NCBI GenBank assembly: GCA_038522635.1
Contig: JBCBJZ010000039.1
Span: 1-25,099, forward strand
DNA length: 25,099 nt
Reading direction: 5' to 3'
Source of the DNA: JBCBJZ01 sp038522635
Lineage (GTDB): Bacteria > Pseudomonadota > Alphaproteobacteria > Rhizobiales > Hyphomicrobiaceae
Program-made: the position numbers and the translations under genes
The notes under the pieces: model-generated
The model's input: the letters and a program-made list of their open reading frames with translations, nothing else
What the model was told of the DNA's origin: nothing
Databases searched by the model: none
Shown: positions 6,648-15,152 of the stretch, piece by piece
How positions within the stretch are numbered: position 1 is the first letter of the stretch
How the letters are laid out: every line of letters starts with the position of its first letter

Positions 6648-7952
6648 ATGAGCGATGGTCCAACCGAGCCCTCCGCCACCCGCGACCCTGGCTTCGCCAC
6701 GCTCGCCATTCACGCTGGCGCAACGCCTGACCCTTCGACGGGCGCGCGGGCAACGCCGATCTACCAAACGACGTCCTACGTGTTCAACGACGCTGAACAT
6801 GCCGCCGCGCTGTTCGGCCTGGAAGCGTTCGGGAACATCTACACGCGCATCATGAACCCGACCCAGGGCGTGCTTGAACAGCGCGTTGCAGCCCTCGAAG
6901 ACGGCACGGCCGCCCTCGCCTGCGCGTCAGGGCACGCCGCCCAGCTCCTCGCGTTCCATGCGCTCATGGAGCCGGGCGATGAGTTCATCGCCGGCTCTCA
7001 GCTTTACGGCGGCTCGATCAACCAGTTCAACCACGCCTTCAAGAAGTTCGGCTGGGAGGTCAAATGGGCTGACGCCACCGATGCTGCATCTTTCGAAGCG
7101 GCCATCACACCGAAAACGAAAGCGCTCTTTTGTGAGTCCATCGCCAACCCCGGCGGCATCATCATCGATCTGCCGGCGATCTCAGCGGTCGCGAAAAGGC
7201 ACAACATCCCGCTGATCGTCGATAACACGATGGCGACGCCCTACCTGTGCAAGCCCAAAGAGCACGGCGCTGACATCATCCTGCACTCGCTCACCAAGTT
7301 CCTCGGCGGGCATGGCAATTCGATCGGCGGCATGATCGTCGACTGCGGCACCTACGACTGGATGGCAAGTGGCGATAAGTTCCCCACGCTGACCGCGCCG
7401 AATGCCAGCTATAACGGCATCCGCCTGGCCGAAACCTTCGGCGATTTCGCCTTCGCCATCGCCTGCCGCGTGATGGGCCTGCGTGACCTTGGTCCCTCGA
7501 TCGCACCGATGAACGCGTTCATGCTGTTAACCGGGATCGAGACGCTGCCGCTGCGCATGGCACGCCACTGCGAGAACGCGCTTGCGGTGGCGCAATGGCT
7601 CGAAAGTCACGACAAGGTCGCGTGGGTGAACTACGCCGGGCTTGAGACCAACAGCCACTACGCGCTGCACCGCCAGCTGACGCCGCGGGGCGCAGGTGCT
7701 GTGTTCACCTTCGGCCTCAAGGGCGGTTATGAAGCGGGCGTGAAGCTGGTCGCGGGCTGCGAACTGTTCTCGCATCTCGCCAACATCGGCGATACGCGCA
7801 GCCTCATCATCCACCCTGCTTCCACGACGCACAGCCAATTGACCGACGAAGAAAAAGTCGTCGCGGGCGCGGGCCCCGATGTGGTCCGCCTCTCCATCGG
7901 CCTTGAAGACAAAGCCGACATCATCGCCGACCTTGAGCAGGCAATGGCCTGA
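6648..7952 (+). CDS. metY: O-acetylhomoserine aminocarboxypropyltransferase (sulfhydrylase)
   Basis: A 434-residue PLP enzyme of the Cys/Met metabolism family. It converts O-acetylhomoserine and sulfide to homocysteine (and acetate), the direct-sulfhydrylation route to methionine, in the cytosol. The PLP lysine is Lys217 in HSLTKFLGGHG. Asp192 in IVDNTMATPYL should pair with the pyridine nitrogen. Tyr65 and Arg67 in IYTRIMNPT would bind the phosphate of the neighbouring subunit. The length and the IYQTTSYVF and SLIIHPASTTHSQL blocks are typical of MetY rather than of the shorter MetB/MetC/MetZ proteins, though closely related activities on O-succinylhomoserine cannot be excluded. The start has AAAGG 7 nt upstream. 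The stop is followed within 4 nt by repeat R1 copy B, which separates it from the convergent VWA gene. Confidence 0.94.
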   Translation: MSDGPTEPSATRDPGFATLAIHAGATPDPSTGARATPIYQTTSYVFNDAEHAAALFGLEAFGNIYTRIMNPTQGVLEQRVAALEDGTAALACASGHAAQLLAFHALMEPGDEFIAGSQLYGGSINQFNHAFKKFGWEVKWADATDAASFEAAITPKTKALFCESIANPGGIIIDLPAISAVAKRHNIPLIVDNTMATPYLCKPKEHGADIILHSLTKFLGGHGNSIGGMIVDCGTYDWMASGDKFPTLTAPNASYNGIRLAETFGDFAFAIACRVMGLRDLGPSIAPMNAFMLLTGIETLPLRMARHCENALAVAQWLESHDKVAWVNYAGLETNSHYALHRQLTPRGAGAVFTFGLKGGYEAGVKLVAGCELFSHLANIGDTRSLIIHPASTTHSQLTDEEKVVAGAGPDVVRLSIGLEDKADIIADLEQAMA

Positions 7953-7955
7953 ATT

Positions 7956-8015
7956 CAAAGTGCGGCGCAAAGGCAAGGCGTGCGTGTTTAAGCCGATGAC
8001 ACGCACTTTGCGCCC
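7956..8015 (+). repeat. Palindromic repeat R1, copy B
   Basis: A 60-nt element with perfect 9-nt ends, CAAAGTGCG (7956-7964) and CGCACTTTG (8002-8010), and the shared core GGCAAGGCGT then GTGTTTAAGCCGATGA. It lacks the outer AGAGCAAC arms present in copies A and C. It starts 4 nt after the metY stop and sits between convergent genes, a position that would suit a bidirectional transcription stop or mRNA-stabilising hairpin. Confidence 0.8.
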
Positions 8016-8105
8016 TGAACGCAAAAATCACGCGGGCGCGACACATCGATCGCTCCCGCGTTGTTCCTCACGGCCCGTCAGCGCGGCAGAGAAGCGCCTT
8101 CGCCG

Positions 8106-9461
8106 TCAATAGCGTTGCTGCACCTTTGAGCGGTGCTGCTCGCGGCGCATCGCTTTGCGCGTGCGGTTCCAGTCGCGTTGATCAAGTTGCAACGCCTGCG
8201 CCGCGTTGGTGCGGCTCAGCCGATCGAGAGAGGGCGCCCCGTACGCGCGTGCCTTGGCGCGCAGTTCGGCCGCATTGCGTTCGAGCAGCTTACGCGCTGC
8301 CGCCACATCACCGCGATCGCGCAGTTTCAGCGCACGCTCATTGCGCTGCACCGCCAGTTGCGTGGCGACCTGGCTCATGACCTTAGGATCGATGCTGCGC
8401 TTCGCAGCCGCCGACGACGGTGAAAAGCGTACGCCAACTTGCACGCTACGGCGCTGGCGACGCTGCGTTTGCAGGTTGAGGTAGTCAACCGAGATGTCGG
8501 CGATGTTACGCGTGCCCTCGAAAGGCGAAGGCGTCGGGGCAAGCTCGATGATCAGATACTTCTCCTGCGTGCCGTAAAGCTGGCTCAACCGCACACGTAC
8601 TTCGTTTGCGCTGATTTGCGCGTCGCGCCCCAGCACCCGCAGCGGCTTGAACCCGGCTTTCACGCGCACCTTGATGATCACGTCCTTCGCGATCACCGAC
8701 AACACGTCCCCGAACTCCTGGTCGAAGATGCGTGCAAGATCAGCAGGGCGTTCCACGAAGACATGGTTGCCATCGCTTGCCAGCGCGAGTTTCGCCATGA
8801 GGTCTTCGTTGTAGGAAAGACCAAGGCCGATCGTGGTCACCGACATGCCTTGACGGGCAAGGCGTGCGCCGAGCGCGGTCAGTTGGTCGGGCCGCGAGGG
8901 GCCAACGTTGGCGAGGCCATCGGACAACAAGATGACGCGGTTGATCGTCCGCGGCGAGGCATTGCGCGTCACCTGGCGACCGCCGGCCACCACGCCATCA
9001 TGGAGTGCCGTTCGCCCGCCAGCGCGCAACGCAAGAATGCGCTGTTCTAGGCTATCGAGACGGCTCAACCGCTGCGCTGGTTGGTCAACGCGAACGTCGT
9101 GCGCATAGGTGACCAACGAGACGAGATCATCATGCGCCAACCGTTGTAGGGCCGCGATGGCCGCTTGCTTCGCGGCGGCAAGGCGGCTCCCACGCATCGA
9201 GCCGGAGCGATCGAGCACGAGCGCGATGTTGGCCGGCGGGCGCGCCACCGTATGCGCAGGCCGGATGCCTTTGAGGCTCACGCGCAGGAAGACGCGGCCA
9301 TCGGAGGTATGGATGACCGATTGGCCGAGCGCCGCATCGAGGGCGATGTCCGCGTGTGCTGAGGGGGAGGCAGCAGCGGTGGTGAAAGCGGCAAGGCTCG
9401 CGGTCGTCACGGCGGCGCAGGCGCGCCACAAGAGGCGGCGCGGGGCAGGCGAAAACGGCAT
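8106..9461 (-). CDS. Exported von Willebrand factor A domain protein
   Basis: A 451-residue protein with an N-terminal signal peptide (basic start, hydrophobic stretch, cleavage likely after SAHA near residue 37). The VWA domain spans about 75-260 with a complete metal-ion-dependent adhesion site: DRSGS (Asp84, Ser86, Ser88), Thr151 in GGRTALHDG, and Asp181 in LLSDGLANVGP. A beta-rich region (about 265-365) follows, as in YfbK/inter-alpha-trypsin-inhibitor-like VWA proteins. The C-terminal tail of about 85 residues is helical, Arg/Ala-rich and repeat-like (NERALKLRDRGDVAAARKLL). It is probably periplasmic and binds a partner protein through the metal site; the partner is unknown. The start at 9461 has AAAGGA 8 nt upstream. 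A longer frame to 9614 has no such site and would bury the signal peptide. Confidence 0.88.
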   Translation of the reverse strand: MPFSPAPRRLLWRACAAVTTASLAAFTTAAASPSAHADIALDAALGQSVIHTSDGRVFLRVSLKGIRPAHTVARPPANIALVLDRSGSMRGSRLAAAKQAAIAALQRLAHDDLVSLVTYAHDVRVDQPAQRLSRLDSLEQRILALRAGGRTALHDGVVAGGRQVTRNASPRTINRVILLSDGLANVGPSRPDQLTALGARLARQGMSVTTIGLGLSYNEDLMAKLALASDGNHVFVERPADLARIFDQEFGDVLSVIAKDVIIKVRVKAGFKPLRVLGRDAQISANEVRVRLSQLYGTQEKYLIIELAPTPSPFEGTRNIADISVDYLNLQTQRRQRRSVQVGVRFSPSSAAAKRSIDPKVMSQVATQLAVQRNERALKLRDRGDVAAARKLLERNAAELRAKARAYGAPSLDRLSRTNAAQALQLDQRDWNRTRKAMRREQHRSKVQQRY

Positions 9462-9799
9462 GGGGCTGATCCTTTGGCAAAGGGTGGCGAGATCAAACGT
9501 GATTGACGCCGGCGTGATCTGCCAAGCGATGTGGGAAGCGATCACGGCAAAACCAGGACGGCCCTGGCTGGGTGCGGCTCGCCGCACGGCGAACGCGGCC
9601 GGCCGCGATAGCACCGGACATTCCCAAATAAATAAGCAAATTCAATAACTTGATAGCATCGAAAGCGGACTGCGTCGCGCACGGCGTGTCCCGAGCAAGC
9701 CGGGCCTTTGCGGAAAAGTACGTGCCGCCAAGGGCTCGGTCCGCTCGCCAGGACATCCCGGCGCGCGGACCTGCCCGTTTCAAGCGGAAGCGAACCGGC
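9462..9799. promoter_or_regulatory. Spacer upstream of the VWA gene with AT-rich patch
   Basis: This 338-nt spacer between the stop of the 1260-residue gene and the VWA start contains no convincing gene. An unusually AT-rich patch (about 9616-9655) stands out in GC-rich surroundings. On the leftward strand it is flanked by two copies of TGCTATC. It is a plausible promoter for the VWA gene, which would then be transcribed separately. No exact sigma-70 boxes could be assigned. Confidence 0.35.
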
Positions 9800-12700
9800 T
9801 CAGTGGTAAAGCCCTGCGCCACCGTCATGGCGATCGTGGGCGGCCCGGGGCGTATGCGCGTAGAACCGCCCAAGCGCCGCGGCGAGCGCGGACCAGCTCT
9901 CTTCGATAGCCCAATCAAGCGGCTTCAACTCGCTCTTCAGGCGGCGCAGCATGGCCAAGCTGTGCGCATCATGCGCGTACTGCAGCGTGCCTTCGCCAGC
10001 CGGCCCCTCCAACGGGTCGATCTGCGCGAACAACGCGTCCCACGGACGCTGGCTAGCAAAGATCAAGGCTGGCAACATCGCTTCCACCCGCGCCGCATCG
10101 TGCGCTGCGCCCGGCATCAAAGCGGCCTCGTGGCGCAAGCGGCTGCGATAGGCATCGAACGTTTCGATGAACGCCAGCACACGCGGCTCATGGATTCCCT
10201 GGATCGCCAGGATGTCCGCCCCTGCGGCTTCCACGTGCTCGCAAAACGCCGGATCATCAAGGCGCTCGAAATAGGGCTCTTCAAACCCCGTCGCCACGAG
10301 AAGCTGTTGCAGAACATTGTCTTCAACCCCGAACGGCAGTGCTTGAGGCGCGTTGCCGGCAAACTGTGCCTCAAGGCCTTGCGCGAACGCGTCAAACGAA
10401 GGGTCGTCACCGCGCGCTTGATAAGGGTCGGAGGCTGCCACCGTCTCAGCTTCGTACGCCACAGACAGCGGGGGCTGCTGGGGCTCTGTCGTGTGCGGCG
10501 CTGATGCTGCGGCACTGGCCGACGTGACCGCGCTTGATGCTTGCGCGACCGGCGCTTGCGGCACCGCAGGCGGCGTCACGGCAGCGGGCGTCGCAGCCGG
10601 CATGACAGGTGCTGTCGTTACGGGTGGTGTCACGGGCCGTACCGCAGGCTGCTCGACAACCGTCGGATCGGGTGCGCCAGCCGGCATCGCCGCCGGGACG
10701 GCCTGAGCCTGCGCGCCGGCACGATCAACATCCGCGACCGGCTCAGCGAACCCCACCTCCGCCGTCGCCGGCATCGCCGCTGCCATCGCCTGCTGCGGCG
10801 CAGCCGCTGCGGCCGCGCGCGCCTCACGATGGTCCTCGATCTGCCGCGTACCTTCGCCGCCAACGGCATCGGGCTTGCCTGTAAACGCGACGCCAGAGAG
10901 TGCACCCGCGGCCAGCGGTTCACGCACCACGGCAACCGGCGCCACGCCGGCTACGAGCGCTGACCCGCTCATCTGGGCACGTGCGTTATGGCGCAACAAC
11001 ACCCGGTAGAGGTCCCGATGGACACGGTAGATCGAACCGTCTGCTTCGCGCTTGATCTTGTCGAAGGCCGAGCCCGCATTGAGCACCTTGAAGACCAGCG
11101 TGCGGTCATCGGGCGTCGTGATATCCGCCTCGACGAGTTCCGAGGTCCAAGGCGGTGCGGGCTGAGCCGGTGGGCGCAAATAGCCGATCACCGTGCTGCT
11201 TGCCGCTAGAATGTCGGGCAGCAAGGCGACGCCGATCGTACGCTCCAGATCGCCCTGCGTCTTGCGGGTGGTGTCGCGCTCAAACTCGCGACGCGCGACC
11301 ACGGATAAGTACTCAAACAGCTCCGAGCGCACGTTGTACGCGCCCGGCAGATCCGCCTCCGGCTGCACCGCGCCAATGGTCGCGGCCGCATTCAGCACTT
11401 TCACAATCGTACGCCGGGCCGGACTGTCTTGCGCCGCCAACATGACCCGTGATGTGAACCCGTCGGCGCCATCAATCGGTTGCATCGCCTCCAGCACGAG
11501 CGTGGCCGTCTCGTAACGATCACCGCGGTCGCCCAGCAGCGCAGCATCGATGATCGCATCGAGATCACGCGCTGTGCGGGCGCGCGCCTGGGGCACGTTG
11601 GCCAGCGGTGAACGCACCGCGTTGGCACCGAACAGGCCTGACATGAAGACAAGGCTGTCGATCGCGATCGCAATACCGAGCGCCAGATAGGCCAGCTTGT
11701 TGCCATCCTGGAACGCGTTCCACGTCACCACGAACGGGTGCGCTTTGTCGTCCCGGTTAAGGCCGATCGCGTTGATGCTTCGCCGTAACGCCGCGGTATC
11801 GGAAGCAGCCAGCCCCGAATCCTGAACGCACGCCTTCACGAACTGCAGCAACGTGTCGACTTCGCCGCTCTTGGGCAGACTGTCGCCGCCCGAGCAACGC
11901 TGTTGCAACGCTACCGCGCCGCGGTTCAAGGCGAACAAGGGGCCGGCCGCCTCACTGGCGGGACCGGGATCACAGTTGATGGCCCGCGCCTCGCGCTCCA
12001 ACGTGCTGACACTCGCCATCGCCGTTGTCAGTGTGGTGCACAGTCGCTGGATCTGGGCGAGCCCCTCCTGGTTCGGCGATTGGCGGAAAGCGACACGCGC
12101 GCGCTCAAGCTGAGTCAGACCGCCGCGCGGATCGAACTTCGCGACCGCTGGATCGCTTGCATTGCGCTTCGCGGTCTCGATCAATTGCCGTGCGGTCTGC
12201 TCTGAACCCTTCAACTTCGCCAACTGCCCGTCAATCTGCGCGAGCTCACGCTTGATGGCGCTCAAGCGCCGATCGATGGTGAGCAGCCGATCGGTATGGT
12301 TCTTCAAGCGACGTTGGGCGATCTCCAACCGGCTTTTGATGTCCTGTTCCTTGGCGCGCGCTTCACGCCAAAAACGTCCGCGCCCGACCTTGCCCGAGCC
12401 CTCAACACCGCGCTCTTCGGCAAGCGTCTTCACACGCTGCTCATCGAACGCGCGCTCAAGCTCGCTGACATTCGCCTGCTTTTCCTTGATCGCAGCTGCC
12501 GGAGAAGCACGCTCCGCCTCAAGGCGCGCAGCCTGCGCCAGCAACGTCGCTTTGCGCTGGTCAAGACCGGCGATGCGTCCACGCGCGTTCGCGAGGTCCT
12601 CCTGGCGCCCGGCAATCACGCGCTGGCGCTGCAGAATCGCATCGGTGAAAAACGCCTCAATGCGCTTTTCCGCGCCCTGGCTCAGCCGCACCAACGCGTT

Positions 12701-13582
12701 CAGGCGCTGGTCATAGTCGCGCCATGTGGCCGAACGGAAGAGCGTGTCGGCTTCTTCGATGCGCCGCCGGGCGGCCAGTTGGTTGACCTGCGTGACCAGG
12801 CCGCCGACCTGGTTCTCAGCGCGCAGATCCGCCGCCCGCTTGCGCTCATCGGCGGGGAAGATGTTGGAGAACAGGCTATCGTAGCTGAAGAAAATCGAGG
12901 TGCCTGCGCAGGCCAGAAACATCACCCACAGGACAGCGTTCTTCGCGATGATCCGCGAGCCTTGCAGATAGGGCTGCGCGACATCGCCTTTGCGGTTCAA
13001 GATCAGACTGATGAAGGCGACCAGCGCGATAAAAATGAAGAAGCCGGCGACGCCGAGCTTCTGCCAGTTGACCGCCGCAGCGAGACCTTGTGTTCCGGCC
13101 TGCTGCGGGGAAAAGGCGTTGAACGCCCACGCGGCCAGCGTGACGAAAAGCACGATCCCCAGCATCGCACTCAACGCCGGTGTCCAAGCCCCTTCGACCT
13201 TGTCACCCTGCGCCGTTTTCCGCGCCGTCATGCCCGAGGCGAACGTCTCGCCGATCAACCAGGCCACGATCAACATCACACCTTGAATGCCGATCGTGAT
13301 CATTAACGAGAGCACGGGCTCTTGCGTGAAGTTGCGCATGCCGTTCCATGTGGTCCAGCCTGACGCGACCGACAAAATGATGCCGGTGAGACCCAGCAGC
13401 AAAAGCCGCCAGTTCGAAAACAGGTTCTCTTCGAGGTGGCGCCACAGCCGTTTGAACACGGCCGCGCGCAGCGCCATGATGACCACCAGCGCCACGCTGA
13501 GGATGAGGATGAGTTGAAAAAACGGGAGGGCCGGGGCGGTCAGGATTTGGTCCACGAGCGCTTTCAAATCCAGTTCCAACAT
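9800..13582 (-). CDS. Large multi-domain membrane protein of unknown family
   Basis: I do not recognise this 1260-residue protein. Hydrophobic segments are at about 22-43, 58-75, 90-112, 138-156, 178-196 and 215-236, with a seventh at 629-650. Basic loops between helices 1-2, 3-4 and 5-6 indicate N-terminus out. The loop 238-628 would then be periplasmic. It is heptad-rich coiled coil (about 245-475), then a segment with Cys515, Cys537, Cys563 and Cys585 that could form two disulfides. The 610-residue C-terminus would be cytoplasmic: a helical region (about 660-900), an Ala/Pro-rich linker (about 935-1085), and a terminal helical domain (about 1100-1245). The start has GAGGG 6 nt upstream. 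The neighbours upstream (membrane-anchored EEP) and downstream (VWA) are on the same strand but spaced by about 280-340 nt. A scaffold, sensor or envelope-bridging role is speculation. Confidence 0.85.
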   Translation of the reverse strand: MLELDLKALVDQILTAPALPFFQLILILSVALVVIMALRAAVFKRLWRHLEENLFSNWRLLLLGLTGIILSVASGWTTWNGMRNFTQEPVLSLMITIGIQGVMLIVAWLIGETFASGMTARKTAQGDKVEGAWTPALSAMLGIVLFVTLAAWAFNAFSPQQAGTQGLAAAVNWQKLGVAGFFIFIALVAFISLILNRKGDVAQPYLQGSRIIAKNAVLWVMFLACAGTSIFFSYDSLFSNIFPADERKRAADLRAENQVGGLVTQVNQLAARRRIEEADTLFRSATWRDYDQRLNALVRLSQGAEKRIEAFFTDAILQRQRVIAGRQEDLANARGRIAGLDQRKATLLAQAARLEAERASPAAAIKEKQANVSELERAFDEQRVKTLAEERGVEGSGKVGRGRFWREARAKEQDIKSRLEIAQRRLKNHTDRLLTIDRRLSAIKRELAQIDGQLAKLKGSEQTARQLIETAKRNASDPAVAKFDPRGGLTQLERARVAFRQSPNQEGLAQIQRLCTTLTTAMASVSTLEREARAINCDPGPASEAAGPLFALNRGAVALQQRCSGGDSLPKSGEVDTLLQFVKACVQDSGLAASDTAALRRSINAIGLNRDDKAHPFVVTWNAFQDGNKLAYLALGIAIAIDSLVFMSGLFGANAVRSPLANVPQARARTARDLDAIIDAALLGDRGDRYETATLVLEAMQPIDGADGFTSRVMLAAQDSPARRTIVKVLNAAATIGAVQPEADLPGAYNVRSELFEYLSVVARREFERDTTRKTQGDLERTIGVALLPDILAASSTVIGYLRPPAQPAPPWTSELVEADITTPDDRTLVFKVLNAGSAFDKIKREADGSIYRVHRDLYRVLLRHNARAQMSGSALVAGVAPVAVVREPLAAGALSGVAFTGKPDAVGGEGTRQIEDHREARAAAAAAPQQAMAAAMPATAEVGFAEPVADVDRAGAQAQAVPAAMPAGAPDPTVVEQPAVRPVTPPVTTAPVMPAATPAAVTPPAVPQAPVAQASSAVTSASAAASAPHTTEPQQPPLSVAYEAETVAASDPYQARGDDPSFDAFAQGLEAQFAGNAPQALPFGVEDNVLQQLLVATGFEEPYFERLDDPAFCEHVEAAGADILAIQGIHEPRVLAFIETFDAYRSRLRHEAALMPGAAHDAARVEAMLPALIFASQRPWDALFAQIDPLEGPAGEGTLQYAHDAHSLAMLRRLKSELKPLDWAIEESWSALAAALGRFYAHTPRAAHDRHDGGAGLYH

Positions 13583-13865
13583 CGCGAACCCTCACCCCTT
13601 CTGCCATGCGCCGTGCCGCCATGCCGTCGCGAGGCTGCGCATGGTGCCTCGTCACGCCGTTACCATCGTGAAACACGCATGAATGCGCCCTGAACCGGTG
13701 TCGGCGCCGGCGTTCGGCTCGTATGGTGAATGCACAAGCCGTGCCGTGATCGCCTCGCACCTTGCACCAGACGCATGCCGACGTCATGGCACAAGGCCAG
13801 CCGACGCCCTCACCGCGTGCGAAAAAGTTTCGCGACGCTAGCAAAATACGCGTGAAATCAGGGCG

Positions 13866-14828
13866 TTAAATCTTCGTAAGTTCGACATCCACGATCAGCG
13901 GCAGATGGTCTGAACCGACATCGCGGCCGACCTTTCGGCGCGTCACCTTCAAGCCTGCGCTGACAAAAAGGTGGTCGATCTGCAGATGCGGGATGCAAAG
14001 GCGGCAGCGCTGACCACTACGAAAGTCGCGGGCCGGCCAGGTCGGCCGATAGCTGCCTGCGGGCAACAAGCGGTAGTCGCGCGCAAAGCGTTGCAGCACC
14101 CCGGACCACGGGGCGGCATTGAAATCGCCGCCAAGCAGGATCGGTCCGCCCTGCGCCGCATGGGCAAGCGCGTTCGCGGCAACGTCGAGCTGACGCGCCT
14201 GATCCGAAACAAGCGGCCAACGCAAATGCACGGTGCCGATAGTGACGCCGCCCAGCGCTTGGCCCAGGCGGATCCAGGCCACCTGCCCATCACGCGTGCG
14301 CCGCCCGGTGATGCCTCTTGCCTCAAAGGGATGGCGCGACAGGATCGCAAGGCCGCAGCGCGCCCGCACGCCATGGCAGGTCAGTTGATGGGGGTAAAGC
14401 GTGCGCAGGTCGCGCTCGATCCGCCGCATCCAGGGGCGGTATTCTTGCAATAGCACGACGTCGGGCCGCGCCGCGCGCACCGCGTCGATCACCGGCTTTT
14501 CGTTGCCCCGGCGGTAAAGCACGTTGATGGTCATGACCCGCAACGTGGGGCCGCCGTCAGGCGCGCTGATCGGCGCGAACGGGTAGATGGTGGCGCTGGC
14601 GGTACTGACCATGCCGGTCAAGAGCGCGGCGAGCGCTAACCGCCGGCTGAGCAGGGTGCAGACCAAGCAGCTTGCGAAGGCGAGCGCGGCGTAGTGGAGC
14701 TGGAAATGGCTGAAGGCGTCGCCGATGACGCTATCGCTCGCGATCCAAGTGATCGCGTTGGCGGCGAGCAGGATCGCGAGGCCGCACCAAAGGGCGGCGC
14801 GTAAAGCGATGAGGAGACGCGAAACCAT
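13866..14828 (-). CDS. Membrane-anchored endonuclease/exonuclease/phosphatase family protein
   Basis: A 320-residue protein with two or three N-terminal hydrophobic segments (about 5-30, 45-62 and 64-80) followed by an EEP (DNase I-like) domain facing the periplasm or outside. The catalytic set is complete. Asn102 is in MTINVLY, Glu129 in VVLLQEYRP, His201 in GTVHLRW, Asp235 and Asn237 in LLGGDFNAAPW, Asp285 in IDHLFV, and Asp307 and His308 in GSDHLPL. Members of this fold cleave nucleic acids, phosphoinositides or other phosphodiesters. With a membrane anchor, the substrate could be extracellular DNA or a phospholipid headgroup; this cannot be decided from sequence. The ribosome-binding site is weak (AGGG about 12 nt upstream). 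Confidence 0.88.
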   Translation of the reverse strand: MVSRLLIALRAALWCGLAILLAANAITWIASDSVIGDAFSHFQLHYAALAFASCLVCTLLSRRLALAALLTGMVSTASATIYPFAPISAPDGGPTLRVMTINVLYRRGNEKPVIDAVRAARPDVVLLQEYRPWMRRIERDLRTLYPHQLTCHGVRARCGLAILSRHPFEARGITGRRTRDGQVAWIRLGQALGGVTIGTVHLRWPLVSDQARQLDVAANALAHAAQGGPILLGGDFNAAPWSGVLQRFARDYRLLPAGSYRPTWPARDFRSGQRCRLCIPHLQIDHLFVSAGLKVTRRKVGRDVGSDHLPLIVDVELTKI

Positions 14829-15152
14829 CGGCGGAGGACCCTATCGACGCGTGGTGTGCGAGAACCGCGTTTGCACGGTTCATGCGGCCGATGTAAGGGC
14901 CGCGCACGCGCGCGGGCGTGCTGTCACCAAGTGCGATGCGAGCTTCGTGCCAGCTTTGTGCAGCCTCGCACGCATGAGCACACGCCGCAGCACCCCACCG
15001 CATAAGCGCAGATGAGATGCGCGTAACGTTGCGTCGATTTCACGGCGCGTTCGTGATGCAAGGATGGCCGGCGCGGCGTAGCGGTAGGATCGCCGCAAGG
15101 CGCGTCGTGTCATGGCTCCAGGAAGCGGCCATAGGAAAGGGCCATGACGCCG
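14829..15152. other. Intergenic region between pntB and the EEP gene
   Basis: A 324-nt stretch with no convincing gene, between the stop of pntB and the start of the leftward EEP gene. It should contain the EEP promoter and the end of the pnt transcript. Apart from the inverted repeat at 15109-15148 I see no defined element. Confidence 0.5.
15109..15148 (-). terminator. Possible hairpin after pntB
   Basis: GTCATGGC (15109-15116) and GCCATGAC (15141-15148) form a perfect 8-bp stem around a 24-nt loop, starting 4 nt after the pntB stop. The position suits a transcript end. The loop is long and no T run follows on the coding strand, so it is not a classical intrinsic terminator. Confidence 0.35.

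Noticed and set aside
9493..9918. Leftward 141-codon frame spanning the spacer upstream of the VWA gene
   Set aside because: It overlaps the ends of both neighbours in another frame, has no ribosome-binding site and no recognisable domain. The short hydrophobic stretch comes from the AT-rich promoter-like patch.
12296..13306. Rightward open frame of 336 codons
   Set aside because: It is antisense to the membrane and coiled-coil part of the 1260-residue protein, and its composition (Arg, His, Gln) is typical of shadows.
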